A stretch of DNA of 64,000 nucleotides from Leucocoprinus leucothites. Taxonomy: Eukaryota > Basidiomycota > Agaricomycetes > Agaricales > Agaricaceae. Under the pieces are notes generated by a model that was not told the DNA's origin, did no database searches, and saw only the letters and a list, made by a program, of their open reading frames with translations. Within the stretch, counting starts at the first letter, position 1. Every line of letters starts with the position of its first letter. The DNA lies in assembly GCA_013368445.1 (NCBI GenBank), contig JAACJO010000008.1, positions 1,860,001-1,924,000 of the forward strand. The letters are read 5' to 3'. This document shows, one piece after another, positions 61,599 to 64,000 of this stretch. The position numbers and the translations under genes were made by a program.

Positions 61599-64000
61599 AT
61601 GGCGACCAATGGCGGAGAGTGGCCTCCTAACCTAGCAAAACTAAATGTCACCGAGAACTGTGTCCCAGTGCACACCTCTGGCGCGAAATTTTTTCTAGAG
61701 GAAAAGGCTGCCGCGGCGGGAAGGGCACGCGACCAGCCACAGATTGTCATTTCAAATGACGAAGGAGTCTCGGGGAAAGGTATATATCTTATTCCATTTC
61801 ATTGGAACGACCATTCCAACTGCCTGATTTATTTCTAGAGCTTAAAGTTAACAACAGACACTCGAAGGCCGTTCCGACCATATCTGCCGAGGACCACGGC
61901 AAAGTCAAGCCGAATGCCCCTACCAAAGTCGCTCCACGGTCGCTAGTGGGCATTGAACAGGATAGTGTGACTAGACAAGTGCCGGGCTCCATGCCCGCTG
62001 GCTCAGTTGCTGCCATTCCCGAATGGTATCGTGTTGGATGGCATCAAATCTCGAGAACGGACGATATGCACGAGGACGAAGACGACTCACGGCAAAGCAT
62101 GCTTGAAGCCTACCTTGATGAAAAGCTCTATGGTGACTGGTATCACAATGCCGCTGTAATAGCCTTTGTACGTCTTATCCGATCACAATTCAGAACCCCC
62201 TTTCCGACTTCTAATTATAAACTTCTTATTTCAGGCCGTTTTCACTTCCCATTTCCTGACTCGCTTTGGTCTCGGATGGGGCTGGGTACTCATTCTCCTC
62301 GCCTTTTGCAGCACTTACTACTCTGTGTCTGTGACGTGCACTCGGAGACGTGCCAGAGATGACATTCAACGCCAACTCGTCAAATCTCACCTAGCCTCGG
62401 AGCATGAAACAGCGGATTGGATCAACAACTTCCTGAATCGCTTCTGGCTGAATTATGAACCTGTTCTTTCAGCCACCGTTGTCTCCTCCGTGGATCAAAT
62501 CCTCAGCACCAACACCCCAGCGTTCTTGGACTCCATCCGTCTCACGACCTTCACTTTGGGCACCAAGGCACCTAGGATTGACAACGTTAGGACCTTTCCG
62601 AAGACGGACGATGATGTTGTCATGATGGATTGGGCTATCTCCTTCACGCCGAGCGATACCTCAGAGGTAACCCAGCATCAAAATGGGCACAACGTCAACC
62701 CGAAGATTACCTTGTCAATTCGAGCCGGCAAGGGCCCTGCGATGACAACTATACCTATTATTTTGGAAAACATCACGTTCAGTAGTTTGATGCGGGTCAG
62801 GCTAAAGCTGATGACGAATTTCCCTCATGTTCAAGTTGTGGATATGTCCTTCATTGAGCAACCGGTCATTGACTATGTCTTGAAGCCCATCGGCGGCGAA
62901 AAGTATGGTTTCGACATTGCCAATGTGAGTGTGCGCCGAGTTTCTGACAGGTCTTTGTCTAATGTATGTAACTAGATCCCGGGTCTTTCTTCTTTCATTC
63001 GGAGTATGATGCACTCGACACTTGAGTCGGTGGTGTATGAGCCCAATGTCTTCACGCTCAATCTCGAACAGCTCTTATCTGGTAAACCTCTTGATGCGGC
63101 CATCGGTGTTCTTCAAGTCACTGTCCACTCTGCTAGCGGGATCAAGGCAACTAAAATTGGAGGCGGTGTACCCGACCCCTTTGTTAGTCTTTCAATCAAC
63201 GAACGTGCGGAGCTTGCTCGCACCAAGTGCAAGCGGAACACGTATGTTACTCTTTTCGACCACTGATACGCTCCCTCATTTTCCTATTCCAGGTACCATC
63301 CAACCTGGACAGAGACCAAGTTTCTTCTGGTCAATTCTATTGGCGAGAACCTTACACTCAACCTCTGGGACTTCAATGATCACACGAAAAACACACTTCT
63401 CGGCACTGCGACTTTCGACATGAATAGACTTGGGGTCGACACTTCGTATGAGGGTATTGTTTCTCCTTTGTTGAGAGATGGAAAGGTGCATGGAGAACTG
63501 CGTTACGATGTTGAATACTATCCGGTCTTGGAACAGCCTGAGGGTTCGACTGAGGTTCCCGAATCCAGTACGTGCTGGAAGCTTGATCTCAAGGCGTGTG
63601 ACTAAAAGGTTCTTCATGCAGGTGTTGGGATTGTCCGTCTCGTCATCCACCAGGCCAAAGACCTCGATCAATCAAAGTCACTCTCGGGTTCCCTCAATCC
63701 CATCGCGAAGGTCTTCCTTGGGAATGACACTGACAATGAAGTATTTTCAACACCTTGCTTCAAGCACACCATTTCGCCTGTCTGGGAAGCACCCTACGAA
63801 TTCCTCTGCCCTGATAAGGACTCTTGTGTTATCACGACCAAAGTCATCGACGATCACGATTTCCTCAAGGACCCTGTCATTGGTTATACGTCTGTCAAGC
63901 TAGTGGATCTGTTGAGTTGTATGGGTGAGGCTGGGAGGGATTGGTTCCCGCTTAGTGGTGCTACGACTGGTCGGGTTAGGATTACCGCTGAGTGGAAACC
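61599..64000 (+). CDS. Tricalbin / extended-synaptotagmin-like protein (3' truncated)
   Basis: Exons visible: 61599-61779, 61839-62167, 62235-62924, 62976-63241, 63293-63567 and 63622 to the edge. An N-terminal cytosolic region is followed by a hydrophobic hairpin (about residues 171-200; LGWGWVLILLAFCSTYYS). Next is an SMP lipid-transfer domain (ETADWINNFLNRFW...FDIANIPGLSSFI). A first C2 domain begins about residue 445 (GVLQVTVHSASGIK, DPFVSLSI) and a second about 580 (VGIVRLVIHQAKDL, NPIAKVFLG), still running at the edge. Tricalbins tether cortical ER to the plasma membrane and move lipids between them. Full proteins carry more C2 domains, so much of the gene lies outside the window. Confidence 0.92.

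Overview
The window is nuclear DNA of a filamentous basidiomycete, most likely an Agaricomycete. The reasons are dense introns of about 48-70 bp with GT-AG (rarely GC-AG) borders, many exons per gene, 8-Cys CFEM surface proteins, a fungal G-alpha subunit, a DUF6697-like protein and a tricalbin. Gene models were spliced by hand by requiring consensus splice sites, matching phases and family motifs. No transposase, reverse transcriptase, CRISPR array or rRNA was seen.

Layout. 1-22.3 kb: a direct tandem triplication of a 6-8 kb unit (about 590-7800, 7900-16010 and 16080-22300). Each unit has a non-coding leader module and one gene for a large membrane protein built of two homologous halves. Units 1 and 3 carry intact 4-exon genes (1128 and 1127 aa). 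The unit 2 copy is a pseudogene with many stops and frameshifts, and only unit 2 contains an extra intact gene for a GRAM-like membrane protein on the minus strand. 22.4-23.3 kb: CFEM/GPI surface protein. 27.0-28.5 kb: G-protein alpha subunit. 28.5-33.4 kb: no gene recognised, with a pyrimidine-rich start. 33.4-36.6 kb: class II DAHP synthase (16 exons, minus). 37.2-38.0 kb: isoprenylcysteine methyltransferase-like gene with an apparent frameshift. 38.25 kb: tRNA-Gly(CCC). 39.6-40.3 kb: second CFEM protein. 41.4-42.6 kb: SAICAR synthetase. 42.9-44.1 kb: single-pass membrane protein. 44.5 kb: a stand-alone protein resembling the C-terminal domain of bacterial RapZ. 45-48.6 kb: gene-poor. 48.6-49.9 kb: rhodopsin-like membrane protein. 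50.1 kb: small membrane-anchored hypothetical. 51.7-54.4 kb: 5'-nucleotidase-family metallophosphatase (13 exons). 54.9-56.9 kb: DUF6697-like protein. 57.4-60.8 kb: PhoD-like phosphatase (19 exons, one of 5 nt). 61.6 kb to the end: tricalbin, truncated by the window edge.

The genes do not form one pathway. Most of the right half is housekeeping (shikimate and purine synthesis, nucleotide and phosphate-ester hydrolysis, ER-plasma membrane contact). The left third is a fast-evolving tandem family of unknown function. The observations most worth checking are that family, the RapZ-like protein and the micro-exons of the PhoD-like gene.
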